Shown here in pieces: positions 8,830-16,940 of a stretch of DNA of 37,391 nucleotides. Source of the stretch: Rhodospirillales bacterium (GTDB lineage: Bacteria; Pseudomonadota; Alphaproteobacteria; Rhodospirillales; SHVU01); the NCBI GenBank assembly GCA_009691105.1, contig SHVU01000018.1:1-37391 (forward strand), written 5' to 3'. The number at the start of each line of letters is the position of its first letter. The first letter of the stretch is position 1. The translations under genes were made by a program, and so were the position numbers. The notes beneath the pieces were generated by a model. That model did no database searches. It was not told the origin of the DNA and saw only the letters and a list, made by a program, of their open reading frames with translations.

Positions 8830-8850
8830 CTCGCGATGCGTAATCGCGAG
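8830..8850 (+). promoter_or_regulatory. Perfect 21-bp inverted repeat upstream of tusA
   Basis: CTCGCGAT (8830-8837), five bases GCGTA, ATCGCGAG (8843-8850). It lies 12 bases before the tusA ATG, in the divergent region shared with the persulfide dioxygenase gene. A weak TTGCGG -35-like hexamer (8803-8808) sits about 17 bp before a poor -10 at 8826-8831. The repeat could be a dimeric repressor operator or a hairpin masking the translation start. It is not AT-rich like published BigR sites, so its regulator, if any, is unknown. Confidence 0.4.
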
Positions 8851-8862
8851 GACGAGCGACCC

Positions 8863-9090
8863 ATGGCCCGTACCGTTCTGGACCTGAAAGGCTTGGCCTG
8901 TCCGATTCCGGTCCTTCGCGCCAACAAGGCGATGAATGGCTTGAAGCCGGGCGACGAGCTTGAGGTTGCGGTGACCGACAAAGCCGCGCCGGCCGACTTC
9001 GAGGCTTATTGCAAGACCTCGGGCCACGAGCATCTCGGCTGCCGCGACGACGCCGGAACCTTCACGATCGTTCTGCTCAAGGCCGGTTAA
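8863..9090 (+). CDS. tusA: TusA family sulfur carrier protein
   Basis: A 75-residue TusA-fold protein. The signature is LKGLACPIPVLRANKAM with the persulfide-carrying Cys13 in the CPxPxL motif. The C-terminal half contains two further cysteines, Cys50 in FEAYCKTSGHEHL and Cys60 in GHEHLGCRDD. TusA proteins relay sulfur for tRNA thiolation, molybdenum cofactor use or sulfur oxidation. The divergent position beside a persulfide dioxygenase-rhodanese fusion favours a role in persulfide handling (inference). An in-frame ATG at 8827 would place the inverted repeat inside the coding sequence; the ATG at 8863 gives the family-standard N-terminus and is preferred. The stop is three bases from the end of the convergent flavoprotein gene. 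Confidence 0.9.
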   Translation: MARTVLDLKGLACPIPVLRANKAMNGLKPGDELEVAVTDKAAPADFEAYCKTSGHEHLGCRDDAGTFTIVLLKAG

Positions 9091-9093
9091 AGC

Positions 9094-10233
9094 TCAGCTC
9101 AAGAACCGTGCCGGAGACAGATCGGCGACGCTGAGGCCAAGGGCCTGCATGTCGGCCGGAACGTCCTCGCCCGTGATCAGCGCCGCCGTGAGGCAAGCCA
9201 GGGCCGGCGAAGTCATGATCCCGTAGCCGCCCTGGCCGGCGAGCCAAAAGAAGCCTTCGGCACGTGGGTCGAACCCGCAGACCGGTACTTTGTCCGGAAA
9301 GAAACTGCGCAACCCGGCCCAGCGGTTGCGAAGCGTCGTGATTTCCAGCGTCGTCGCCTGTTGAACGCGGTCGACGGTAATCGCGATATCGAGTTCGTCG
9401 GGTTGGACGTCGCAGGGATCCATTGGCGTCTCGTCGGCGGGCGAGGCGAGGAGGCGGCCCGACTCGGGCTTCACGTAGAACTCCTCCTGGGCGTCGATCA
9501 CCATCGGCCAGGCGCGGCTGTCCATGCCGGTGGGTGTGTCGAAGGTGATGGCGGTACGCCGCTTCGGACTCAAGCCGAGAGGCGCAATCCCGACGGCTGC
9601 GGCCACGACATCGCCCCAGGCGCCGGCAGCGTTGACCACAACACGGGCAGTATGGGCGTCAGATCCTGCCCCGATCCGCCAGCGGCCGTCTTTGCGCTCC
9701 AGCCGCGTCACCCGAGCGCCGGTGACCACTGTGCCGCCGTCGGCGCGGAAGCGCCGGAGATAGCCTTGGTGCAGGGCGTTGACGTCGATGTCCATGGCAT
9801 CGGCCTCATGGACGGCGATCGCCACGTATCCAGGGCGAAGCGCCGGAAACAGGGCGCGGGCCTCCGCTTCGGCGATCAAGCGGATGCCGGGCGCGAGGTC
9901 GCGGCATTCGGCGTAGGTGCGTTCGGCGTAGACACGCTGGTCGGCCCGCGCGATGTGCAGGACGCCGCGTTGCCCGAGAATGGGATGTTCGGTGAAGCCG
10001 CTGGGCGGACGTTCGAGAAACGGCCGACTGGCCTTGGTCAGAGCGCGGACGACGCGATGACCGTAAGTCTCGGTGTAGAGGGCGGCGGAGCGGCCGGTCG
10101 AATGAAAGCCGGGGGCGTCCTCAGCTTCGAGAAGCACGACGGTTCCGGATTTGCCTTTGCGTCGCGCGATGATCTCGGCCGCCGCCGAGGCGCCGGCAAT
10201 GCCGGCGCCGATGACCAGAACGTCGCTATCCAT
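9094..10233 (-). CDS. FAD-dependent D-amino acid dehydrogenase, DauA (D-arginine dehydrogenase)-like
   Basis: A 379-residue DAO-family flavoprotein. The dinucleotide fold starts DVLVIGAGIAGASAAAEI. The stretch PGFHSTGRSAALYTETYGH closely follows the PGYHSTGRSAA segment of Pseudomonas D-arginine dehydrogenase, including the His-Ser-Thr loop and the lid tyrosine. Other shared blocks are DALHQGYLRRFR-like, VVNAAGAWGDVVA, LGLSPKRRTAI, EEFYVKPESGRLLASPADETP and RNRWAGLRSFFPD with GFFWLAGQGGYGI at the FAD site. DauA oxidises D-arginine and D-lysine to 2-keto acids; the substrate here is inferred only from similarity. It starts 18 bp after the RND permease stop on the same strand, so it is likely the third gene of that operon. 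Confidence 0.85.
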   Translation of the reverse strand: MDSDVLVIGAGIAGASAAAEIIARRKGKSGTVVLLEAEDAPGFHSTGRSAALYTETYGHRVVRALTKASRPFLERPPSGFTEHPILGQRGVLHIARADQRVYAERTYAECRDLAPGIRLIAEAEARALFPALRPGYVAIAVHEADAMDIDVNALHQGYLRRFRADGGTVVTGARVTRLERKDGRWRIGAGSDAHTARVVVNAAGAWGDVVAAAVGIAPLGLSPKRRTAITFDTPTGMDSRAWPMVIDAQEEFYVKPESGRLLASPADETPMDPCDVQPDELDIAITVDRVQQATTLEITTLRNRWAGLRSFFPDKVPVCGFDPRAEGFFWLAGQGGYGIMTSPALACLTAALITGEDVPADMQALGLSVADLSPARFLS

Positions 10234-10251
10234 GTCGACGTGGCGCGAGCG

Positions 10252-13200
10252 TTACTCGGCCTGGGCGTGTGCCGGGGCGTCTTCGGCCCGACGCGTGTCG
10301 CGGTCCATGCGGCTCAGGCGATCGGCGACGAAGTTGATCGGCCGGGTGAACCGGGCGAGCAGCAAGTAGACGACCGGAATGACGAACAAGGTCAGGATCG
10401 TCGAAAAGGCCAAGCCGCCGATGACCACCCAGGCGAGCGCGGCGCGGCTCTCGACACCCGCGCCAGTGCCCATGACCAGCGGCACGGCGCCGGCGATGGT
10501 CGAGATCGCGGTCATGAGGATGGGGCGAAGGCGCGTCACCGCCGCTTCCCAGACAGCCTCGCGTACATCCTTGCCGGCGGCGCGCAACTGGTTGGCGAAC
10601 TCGACGATCAAGATGCCGTTCTTGGTCATGATGCCGATCAACAGGATCATGCCGATCTGGCTGTAGATGTTGAGGGTCGAATTTAGCCACAGGATCGTCG
10701 CCATGGCGCCGGTCACGCCGAGCGGCACGGTCAGCATGATGATGAACGGATGGATCCAGCTTTCGAACTGCGCCGCCATGACCAGGAACACGACGAGCAG
10801 GGCGAAGGCGAAGGTGACGTAGAGGCTCGCTCCCGATTCCTTGAAGTCGCGGGTTTCGCCGGCGAACGTGACCCGGGCTTCGGCCGGAAGTTCTTCGCGG
10901 GCGACTTCTTCCATGTAGGCGATGGCTTCGCCCAACGTGTAGCCCGTCGTCAGCGAGGCCGAGACCGTGATCGCCGGCAAGCGATCGACGCGGTTCAGAT
11001 TGGGCGGGCCGCCGAATTCTTTCATCGTGACGAGATTGCTCAGCGGAACCAGCTGCCCGCCGTTGCCGGAGCGGATGAAAATGTTTTCGAGATCGCCGGG
11101 CTGGGCGCGGTCCTCGGCTCGGGCTTGGACGATGACGTCGTATTGCTGGGCCCGATCCGTGTAGGTCGTGACGGCTTTCGCGCCGAGCATGACTTCGAGG
11201 GTCCGCCCGACCTGTTCGATCGGAATGTTGAGTGTCGCCGCCTTGCGTCGGTCGATGCTGACGCGGAGCTGCGGGAGATTGTCGGCGAAGTTTGTGTCGA
11301 CGTTGAGCAGGCGCCGGTTCTGTTCAGCCCGCGCCACAATGCGCGCCACCCATCCTTTGACGGTTTCGTGATCGGGACCGCCGACCACGAGCTGGACCGG
11401 GGCTTGGATGCTGCGTTGGCCAATGCCGGGCGGGTTGAAGGCCGAGGCGCGAACGCCGGGCACCGAGGAGACCGCCGGGAAGATGGTGCGGACGATTTCC
11501 TGCTGGGTGTGGGGCCGATCGCCCCAGTCCTTCAGGCGAACGAAGATGAAGCCGCGGTTGACCGCCGCCGGTCCGCCCCAGGCCGGGGAAATCACGGTGA
11601 AATAGTTGTCGATGTCGGCGTCGCCGAGCAGCGCCTTGAGCTTGTTTTCGATCAGGATCACTTGCTCGCGGGTGTAGGCGAAGCTCGATCCTTCGGGGCC
11701 GACGATCGAGACGAGCGCCGCGCCGCGATCCTCGACCGGAACGAATTCTTTCGGGAGCGCCGACCACAGCACGTAGGCGAGCCCGCAAATTCCGGCTCCA
11801 AAGCCAAGCACGACGACCGGGACACGCAAGGCGCGTTCGAGAATCCAGCCGTAGCCTTTGATCATGCCGTCGAAGAAGGGCTGCGTCATGCGGGCCAGGC
11901 CGCCTTCATGGTCGTGATCGGCGAGAATCTTCGAGCACATCATCGGCGTCAGCGTCAGCGCGACGAGGCCGGAGAACATGACAGAAGCCGCCATGGCGAT
12001 ACCGAACTCCGTGAAGAGCCGGCCCGTCGAGCCTTCCATGAACGAGATCGGCACGAAGACGGCAATCAGCACGAGGGTCGACGAAATGACCGCAAAGGTG
12101 ATCTGACGGGCACCACGATACGCGGCAACCAACGGCGGCTCCCCGGCTTCGATGCGGCGGTGGATATTCTCCAGGACGACGATGGCGTCGTCGACGACCA
12201 GGCCGATCGCCAGCACCAACGCGAGAAGCGTCAGAACGTTGACCGAGAAGCCGAGCGCCAGCAGCGCCGTCATCGAGCCGATGATCGACACCGGAATGGC
12301 GATGACCGGAATCAACGTGGCGCGGATCGAGCGCAGGAAGACGAAGATGACCGCGATCACGAGGGCGATGGCGATGCCGAGAGCGTGGAAGATCTCGTAG
12401 ATCGACTCGCTGATGAAGACGGATTCGTCGTAGCTGAGCCGGACCTCGACGCCGAGCGGCAGGTTCGGCTTGAGCAGCTCGAGCTCGGCGCGGACGCCCT
12501 CGGCGAGCTGAACGGTGTTCGATTTCGACTGACGGATGATGCCGAGGCCGACCGCGGTCTGGCCGTTGAAGCGGACTTCGGAGCGGGCGTTTTCGGCGCC
12601 GACTTCGACGACCGCGACTTCTCCGAGCCGCACCTGATAACCGTCGATCTCTTTGACCGGCAAGTTGCGGAATTCTTCGGCGGTGCGGAGCGTCGATTCC
12701 ATGCGGACGCTGAGTTCGCGGGCGACCGACTCGATCCGGCCCGTCGGAAACTCGACGTTGTTCTTGCGCAAGGCTTCGGTGATGTCGTCGATCGTCATCT
12801 GGCGAGCCGCCATGCCTTTGCGGTCGAGCCAGACGCGAATGGCGTAGCGCCGTTCGCCATTGATGATCACCGAGCCAACGCCGGGGATCACCGAAAAGCG
12901 ATCGACGAGATATCGCCGCGTGTAATCCGTGAGCTCCAGGGCGCTGTAGCGTTCGCTGAACAACGAAATCCACATGATCGGACGCGAGTCGGCGTCCTGC
13001 TTGGAAATGACCGGCGCGTCGACGTCTTTGGGAAGGCGGCGCACGGCGCGGCTGACCGCGTCGCGCACGTCGTTGGCGGCGGCTTCGATGTCGCGGTCCA
13101 GGTGGAATTCGAGATTGAGGTTGGAGCGGCCCTCGCGCGTCGAGGAGTTCAAGGACTTCAAGCCTTCGATGCCGCTCACGGCCTGTTCGAGAACTTGCGT

Positions 13201-13389
13201 GACGCGAGTCTCGACGACGTCGGCGGCAGCGCCCGAATAGACCGTCGAGACCGAGATCACCGGCGGATCGATGTCGGGATACTCGCGGACCGGCAGACGG
13301 AAATACGAAGCGGTTCCGAGGACGACCAGGAGCAAGCTGACGACGGTCGCTAAGACCGGGCGCTTGATGGAGATATCAGAGAGGATCAT
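10252..13389 (-). CDS. RND efflux pump permease (HAE-1/AcrB superfamily)
   Basis: A 1045-residue inner-membrane permease that uses the proton gradient to export drugs or other hydrophobic compounds. Features in order are the first membrane helix (residues about 10-30), YSGAAADVVETRVTQVLEQ in the porter domain, helices 2-6 from about residue 335, the proton-relay pair Asp400-Asp401 in AIGLVVDDAIVVLENIHRR, a second periplasmic loop, then late helices with QFESWIHPFIIMLTVPLG and the relay Lys in IGIMTKNGILIVEFANQ. All key charged residues are present, so the pump should be functional. Substrates cannot be predicted. The gene follows its adaptor by 31 bp. No outer-membrane channel gene is adjacent, so it must share one. 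Confidence 0.95.
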   Translation of the reverse strand: MILSDISIKRPVLATVVSLLLVVLGTASYFRLPVREYPDIDPPVISVSTVYSGAAADVVETRVTQVLEQAVSGIEGLKSLNSSTREGRSNLNLEFHLDRDIEAAANDVRDAVSRAVRRLPKDVDAPVISKQDADSRPIMWISLFSERYSALELTDYTRRYLVDRFSVIPGVGSVIINGERRYAIRVWLDRKGMAARQMTIDDITEALRKNNVEFPTGRIESVARELSVRMESTLRTAEEFRNLPVKEIDGYQVRLGEVAVVEVGAENARSEVRFNGQTAVGLGIIRQSKSNTVQLAEGVRAELELLKPNLPLGVEVRLSYDESVFISESIYEIFHALGIAIALVIAVIFVFLRSIRATLIPVIAIPVSIIGSMTALLALGFSVNVLTLLALVLAIGLVVDDAIVVLENIHRRIEAGEPPLVAAYRGARQITFAVISSTLVLIAVFVPISFMEGSTGRLFTEFGIAMAASVMFSGLVALTLTPMMCSKILADHDHEGGLARMTQPFFDGMIKGYGWILERALRVPVVVLGFGAGICGLAYVLWSALPKEFVPVEDRGAALVSIVGPEGSSFAYTREQVILIENKLKALLGDADIDNYFTVISPAWGGPAAVNRGFIFVRLKDWGDRPHTQQEIVRTIFPAVSSVPGVRASAFNPPGIGQRSIQAPVQLVVGGPDHETVKGWVARIVARAEQNRRLLNVDTNFADNLPQLRVSIDRRKAATLNIPIEQVGRTLEVMLGAKAVTTYTDRAQQYDVIVQARAEDRAQPGDLENIFIRSGNGGQLVPLSNLVTMKEFGGPPNLNRVDRLPAITVSASLTTGYTLGEAIAYMEEVAREELPAEARVTFAGETRDFKESGASLYVTFAFALLVVFLVMAAQFESWIHPFIIMLTVPLGVTGAMATILWLNSTLNIYSQIGMILLIGIMTKNGILIVEFANQLRAAGKDVREAVWEAAVTRLRPILMTAISTIAGAVPLVMGTGAGVESRAALAWVVIGGLAFSTILTLFVIPVVYLLLARFTRPINFVADRLSRMDRDTRRAEDAPAHAQAE

Positions 13390-13420
13390 GTCGCATCGAC
13401 CTCGGGCTGGAACGCTGGCG

Positions 13421-14569
13421 TCAGGAAGCTCCGGAGCGGCCGGCGGCTCCTACGGCGGCAGCGCCGCTGCGTGGCGTGGCGGGGAGCGTCTGCACGAACT
13501 GGCCGTCGCGGACACGCTGCAAGCCGGTGACGATCACCGACTCTCCGGTGTCGAGACCGTTCACGATCTCGACCTGGCCGGCGCGACGAACGCCGGTTTC
13601 GACGGGAACGCGGATGGCGCGCCCGCCGCGAACGGCGAAGACGTATTTGCGTTCGCCTTGCAGGATGACGGCTTGCTCCGGCACCACGAGGGCGTTCGCC
13701 CGCTGTCCGATGACAAGTTCCACCGTCATGAACATGCCGGGCCGAAGCGAGTCATCGGGGTTCGGAACGTTCGACTGGACACGAACCGAACGCGAGACCG
13801 CGTCGATCCTGGTATCGACGACGGCGACCGTGCCGATGTATTCGCGGGCGCCGAAAGCGGCGGTGCGGGCGGTAACGGCAAGACCCGGCTTAAGCCGTCC
13901 CATCAGCGTCTCAGGGACGTTGAACTCGACTTTCAGGCGGCTCGTGTCGTCGAGAGTCGTGATAACCGCGCCGGGTTGGACCAAGGCGCCCAGGCTGACC
14001 TGGCGTAGGCCAACGCGGCCGGCGAAGGGGGCGATGACGCGAAGGTTGTCGAGGCGCGCTTCGGCCCCCTTGAGGCGGGCTTCGGCGGTGCGGGCCTGGG
14101 TTTCGAGTTCGTCGACGCGGGCTTCGGCGACATTGCCGCGAGACTGAAGCTGACGGGCCCGACTGAGGGCGCGGTTCGCTTCGTCGACCATAGCGCGTTG
14201 GATATCGATTTCGGCGCGGCGCTCGCGCGTATCGAACTCGGCGAGCACATGTCCGGCCGCGACGGTCTGGCCTTCCGTGAAATTCAGCCGCGTCACCAAC
14301 CCGCTTTCTTTGACCGTGATGGTGACCGCTTCGTTGGAGTGCGCGGTGCCGACGGCCTCGATCATTTCGAGGACCGAAGTTTTGACGACCGGCATCACAT
14401 CGACGGACAGCGCCGGAGCGCCACCGGGACGCCGCGCTCCGCCGCCGCCGGCGACTGTCCCTTCAGCTCCTGTCGCAGCCGAGGTTCGGGCGTGGTCCCA
14501 ATAGGCCCAACCGCCGTAGCCGGCCGCACCGAGCACGGCAATGACCGAGACCTGAGCGAGTATTCGCAT
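13421..14569 (-). CDS. RND efflux periplasmic adaptor (membrane fusion protein)
   Basis: A 382-residue adaptor linking the RND permease to an outer-membrane channel. It starts with an uncleaved anchor or signal helix (MRILAQVSVIAVLGAAGYGG), then a glycine/alanine-rich linker (GTVAGGGGARRPGGAP). The lipoyl half-motifs follow (EAVTITVKESGLVTRLNF and APFAGRVGLRQVSLGALV), separated by a helical hairpin of about 65 residues (RRAEIDIQRAMVDEANRALS). The beta-barrel and membrane-proximal domains close the protein, ending in an alanine- and glycine-rich tail. The anchor has no lipobox cysteine. It is the first gene of the operon adaptor, permease, flavoprotein, divergent from the deacetylase gene. Confidence 0.93.
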   Translation of the reverse strand: MRILAQVSVIAVLGAAGYGGWAYWDHARTSAATGAEGTVAGGGGARRPGGAPALSVDVMPVVKTSVLEMIEAVGTAHSNEAVTITVKESGLVTRLNFTEGQTVAAGHVLAEFDTRERRAEIDIQRAMVDEANRALSRARQLQSRGNVAEARVDELETQARTAEARLKGAEARLDNLRVIAPFAGRVGLRQVSLGALVQPGAVITTLDDTSRLKVEFNVPETLMGRLKPGLAVTARTAAFGAREYIGTVAVVDTRIDAVSRSVRVQSNVPNPDDSLRPGMFMTVELVIGQRANALVVPEQAVILQGERKYVFAVRGGRAIRVPVETGVRRAGQVEIVNGLDTGESVIVTGLQRVRDGQFVQTLPATPRSGAAAVGAAGRSGAS

Positions 14570-14661
14570 TCTTCCCCTTGGGAGTTCTGAAGCCTTCCCT
14601 AAGGGTCAGACTACCACGCGGTCGCGGCCAGTGGCGAGGCCGGAAGGGGGTGGAAAGGCGG

Positions 14662-14710
14662 TGGCCAGGCGGGGAATCTTCGCCCAAAATGGCGCCGAAA
14701 TCGCGCCATT
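14662..14710 (+). promoter_or_regulatory. Predicted promoter and inverted repeat before the deacetylase gene
   Basis: A -35 TGGCCA (14662-14667) and a -10 CAAAAT (14685-14690) are 17 bp apart. A perfect 8-bp inverted repeat, AATGGCGC (14688-14695), seven bases, GCGCCATT (14703-14710), overlaps the -10 and ends 11 bases before the ATG. Its right arm plus following bases, GCGCCATTACCGGA, differ at one position from GCGCCATCACCGGA at the eipB promoter, so a shared regulator is possible. Confidence 0.35.
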
Positions 14711-14721
14711 ACCGGACTGTC

Positions 14722-15651
14722 ATGACCACGTCACTCTACACGCACCCCGACTGCATCGCCCACGACCCGGGCCCGCACCATCCGGAGCGGCCGGATCGCC
14801 TGCGCGCCGTCCTGGCCGCCCTTGAGGGCCCCGACTTCGCGACGCTGGTCCGGCATGACGCTCCCAAGGCCGAGGTCGCCCAGATCGCCCTCAATCACGA
14901 GGCTTGGTACGTCGAGGCCGTTCTCGCTAATCTGCCGGAGCGAGGCGTCGTCCATCTCGACGCCGACACCGCCATCTCGCCCCGTTCGGGTGACGCCGCG
15001 TTACGGGCGGCCGGTGCGGTCTGCGCCGCCATCGACGAAGTCATGGCCGGCACGGTTGCCAATTCCTTTTGCGCGGTCCGTCCGCCGGGGCATCACGCCG
15101 AAGCCGGCCGGGCGATGGGATTTTGCGTCTTCAACAGCGTCGCGGTCGGCGCCAAGCACGCCCGGACCGCACACGGCTTGAAACGGGTCGCAGTGTTGGA
15201 CTTCGACGTTCATCATGGCAACGGCACCCAGAACTCGTTCTGGGATGACGCGGCGCTGTTTTACGGATCGAGCCATCAGTCGCCGTTCTATCCGGGAAGC
15301 GGCGCCGAAGATGAGCGCGGCACGCGCGACAACATCGCGAACGTCGAGTTGTCCGCCGGTGCCGGTTCGAAAGAGTTTCGCGCCGGATGGACGAATCGAA
15401 TCTTGCCGGCTCTCGATCGGTTCCAGCCGGACCTCGTCATCATCTCGGCGGGCTTCGACGCGCACGATGACGATCCCCTGGCGAGTCTGTGCTTGCACGA
15501 AGACGACTACACCTGGATCACCGGCGAAATTTTGAAGATCGCCAAGTCTCGGGCCGGCGGCCGTCTGGTCTCGTCGCTTGAAGGCGGCTACGACCTGGGT
15601 GCTCTGGCCGCATCCGCTGCCGCCCACGTCCGCGTCTTGATGGCGGCCTAA
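14722..15651 (+). CDS. Histone deacetylase family / acetylpolyamine amidohydrolase-like zinc enzyme
   Basis: A 309-residue class II HDAC-fold amidohydrolase that removes acetyl groups from an amine. The tandem catalytic histidines are His124-His125 in RPPGHHAEAGRAMGFCVFN. The zinc ligands are Asp162 and His164 in LDFDVHHGNGTQ and Asp247 in SAGFDAHDDDPLA. The transition-state tyrosine is Tyr290 in LEGGYD. Bacterial relatives act on acetylpolyamines or acetylated proteins; the precise substrate is unknown. The ATG at 14722 gives the usual family N-terminus (YTHPDCIAHDPGPHHPERPD); upstream in-frame starts would add an unrelated basic leader. It is followed 73 bp later by xseB on the same strand. 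Confidence 0.9.
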   Translation: MTTSLYTHPDCIAHDPGPHHPERPDRLRAVLAALEGPDFATLVRHDAPKAEVAQIALNHEAWYVEAVLANLPERGVVHLDADTAISPRSGDAALRAAGAVCAAIDEVMAGTVANSFCAVRPPGHHAEAGRAMGFCVFNSVAVGAKHARTAHGLKRVAVLDFDVHHGNGTQNSFWDDAALFYGSSHQSPFYPGSGAEDERGTRDNIANVELSAGAGSKEFRAGWTNRILPALDRFQPDLVIISAGFDAHDDDPLASLCLHEDDYTWITGEILKIAKSRAGGRLVSSLEGGYDLGALAASAAAHVRVLMAA

Positions 15652-15670
15652 GCCGCGTCTTCGGTGACTA

Positions 15671-15686
15671 GGCCCGGCCGCGGGCC
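15671..15686 (+). other. GC-rich inverted repeat between deacetylase and xseB
   Basis: GGCCCG, four bases GCCG, CGGGCC lies in the 73-bp gap. It could weakly end the upstream transcript. A -10-like TAGACT (15692-15697) follows and may start xseB transcription, but no convincing -35 is seen. Confidence 0.3.
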
Positions 15687-15724
15687 GCTGGTAGACTGCG
15701 CGCGTTCAACTCCAAGGATTTCGC

Positions 15725-15979
15725 ATGGCCGAAGCTCCCGTTCCCCAGGCGATCAGCAAACTCAGTTTCGAGGAAGCCCTCGGCGAGCTTGAAAAGATCG
15801 TGCGCCAACTCGAAGAAGGCCGCGGCCATCTCGACGACGCCATCAAGGCCTACGAGCGGGGCGCGCTTCTCAAGCGTCATTGCGAAGCCAAGCTCAAGGA
15901 AGCCCAGGCCCGGGTCGAAAAAATCGTTCTCGGACCAGACGGTCAAGTCGGCGCCGAGCCCGTCGATCTCGACCGTTAG
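15725..15979 (+). CDS. xseB: Exodeoxyribonuclease VII small subunit
   Basis: An 84-residue XseB. Several copies bind one XseA to form exonuclease VII, which degrades single-stranded DNA. The signature is LSFEEALGELEKIVRQLEEG followed by LDDAIKAYERGALLKRHCEAKLKEAQARVEKI, the two long helices of the family. The length is normal. It begins the xseB-ispA-dxs order that is widespread in proteobacteria. xseA is not in the window, as is usual. The ispA start follows 15 bases after the stop. Confidence 0.95.
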   Translation: MAEAPVPQAISKLSFEEALGELEKIVRQLEEGRGHLDDAIKAYERGALLKRHCEAKLKEAQARVEKIVLGPDGQVGAEPVDLDR

Positions 15980-15994
15980 GCGCTGGAGTTTCCC

Positions 15995-16882
15995 GTGACG
16001 GCTTTTGAGCAACTACTGCAGGACGAAGCGCGCGAGATCGAAACCGTTCTCGATCGCTTGTTGCCGGCCCATGCCCGCCCCGAGGGACGGCTGGTCGACG
16101 CCATGCGCTACTCGACCTTAGGTGGCGGCAAGCGCATCCGCCCCTTCATGGTTTTGAAAAGCTGCGAGCTGTTCAACGTGTCGCGCATTGGCGCGCTTCG
16201 CGTCGGCGCGGCGCTTGAGCTCATCCACTGTTATTCGCTCGTCCACGACGATCTGCCGGCGATGGACGACGACGATCTCCGGCGCGGCCGTCCGACCTGT
16301 CACATCAAATTCGACGAAGCGACGGCGGTTCTGGCCGGCGATTCCCTTTTGACGTTGGCCTTCGAGGTTCTCGCCAACTCCGACACCCACTCCGATCCGA
16401 CCGTGATCGTCGAGCTGGTGTTGAATCTGGCGCGTGCCGCCGGCGTCGAAGGGATGGCGGGGGGCCAGATGCTGGATCTGGTCGCCGAGCACCACGCTCT
16501 CGAGATTCCCGAAGTGACGCGCCTGCAGCGCCTCAAGACCGGCGCCCTGATCGGTTTTGCCTGTGAAGCCGGGGCGATCATGGGCAAGGCGGCCGAACCG
16601 GTACGCCACGCCCTTCATGCCTATGCCCATGATCTGGGGCTGGCATTCCAGATCGCCGACGACCTTTTGGACGTCGAGGGCGACGCGGCGGTGGTGGGTA
16701 AGAAAACCCAGAAGGACGATGCTCACGGAAAGGCAACATTTGTGTCACTTTTGGGGCTTGAACGAGCCCGGGCCCAAGCTAAGATGTTGACGGAACAGGC
16801 GATAGGACACCTCGATCTGTTCGGTGCCAAAGCCGATCCGCTCAGAAGACTTGCTCGATTTGTTATCGAGCGCCGCGCCTAG
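15995..16882 (+). CDS. ispA: Farnesyl diphosphate synthase (short-chain polyprenyl synthase)
   Basis: A 295-residue trans-prenyltransferase making farnesyl diphosphate from IPP and DMAPP. The first aspartate-rich motif is DDLPAMDDDD beginning at residue 85, with an aromatic Tyr80 five residues before it, as expected for a C15 product. The isoprenoid basic motif GGGKRIRP is near residues 43-50, and the second aspartate motif is QIADDLLDVEGD. The start is GTG with GGAG seven bases upstream. The gene sits between xseB and dxs, linking precursor synthesis (DXS) to chain elongation. Confidence 0.95.
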   Translation: MTAFEQLLQDEAREIETVLDRLLPAHARPEGRLVDAMRYSTLGGGKRIRPFMVLKSCELFNVSRIGALRVGAALELIHCYSLVHDDLPAMDDDDLRRGRPTCHIKFDEATAVLAGDSLLTLAFEVLANSDTHSDPTVIVELVLNLARAAGVEGMAGGQMLDLVAEHHALEIPEVTRLQRLKTGALIGFACEAGAIMGKAAEPVRHALHAYAHDLGLAFQIADDLLDVEGDAAVVGKKTQKDDAHGKATFVSLLGLERARAQAKMLTEQAIGHLDLFGAKADPLRRLARFVIERRA

Positions 16883-16914
16883 GAGGGATAACCTAGGAGC
16901 GAGGCCAGTGCCTC
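16878..16914 (+). other. Repeated CCTAGGAG motif and hairpin in the ispA-dxs gap
   Basis: The octamer CCTAGGAG occurs at 16878-16885 (over the ispA stop codon) and at 16892-16899. Each contains the palindrome CCTAGG. A small hairpin, GAGGC, four bases, GCCTC, follows at 16901-16914. The gap is 58 bases long. A role in translational coupling or mRNA processing ahead of dxs is possible but unproven. Confidence 0.3.
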
Positions 16915-16940
16915 TGGGCAATAACCAATAAGGGGGCTCC

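Noticed and set aside
8233-8862. Extended upstream reading frame in phase with tusA
   Set aside because: It runs antisense through the persulfide dioxygenase gene; the TusA family begins at the ATG at 8863.
9361-10686. A 441-codon plus-strand frame opposite the flavoprotein and permease end
   Set aside because: It is low-complexity and spans two real minus-strand genes; an antisense artefact.
10750-13353. A very long open frame on the plus strand opposite the RND permease (867 codons)
   Set aside because: It is the antisense of a clearly real permease gene. The translation is rich in Asp, Arg, Gly and His with no fold-like pattern, as expected when GC-rich coding DNA is read backwards.
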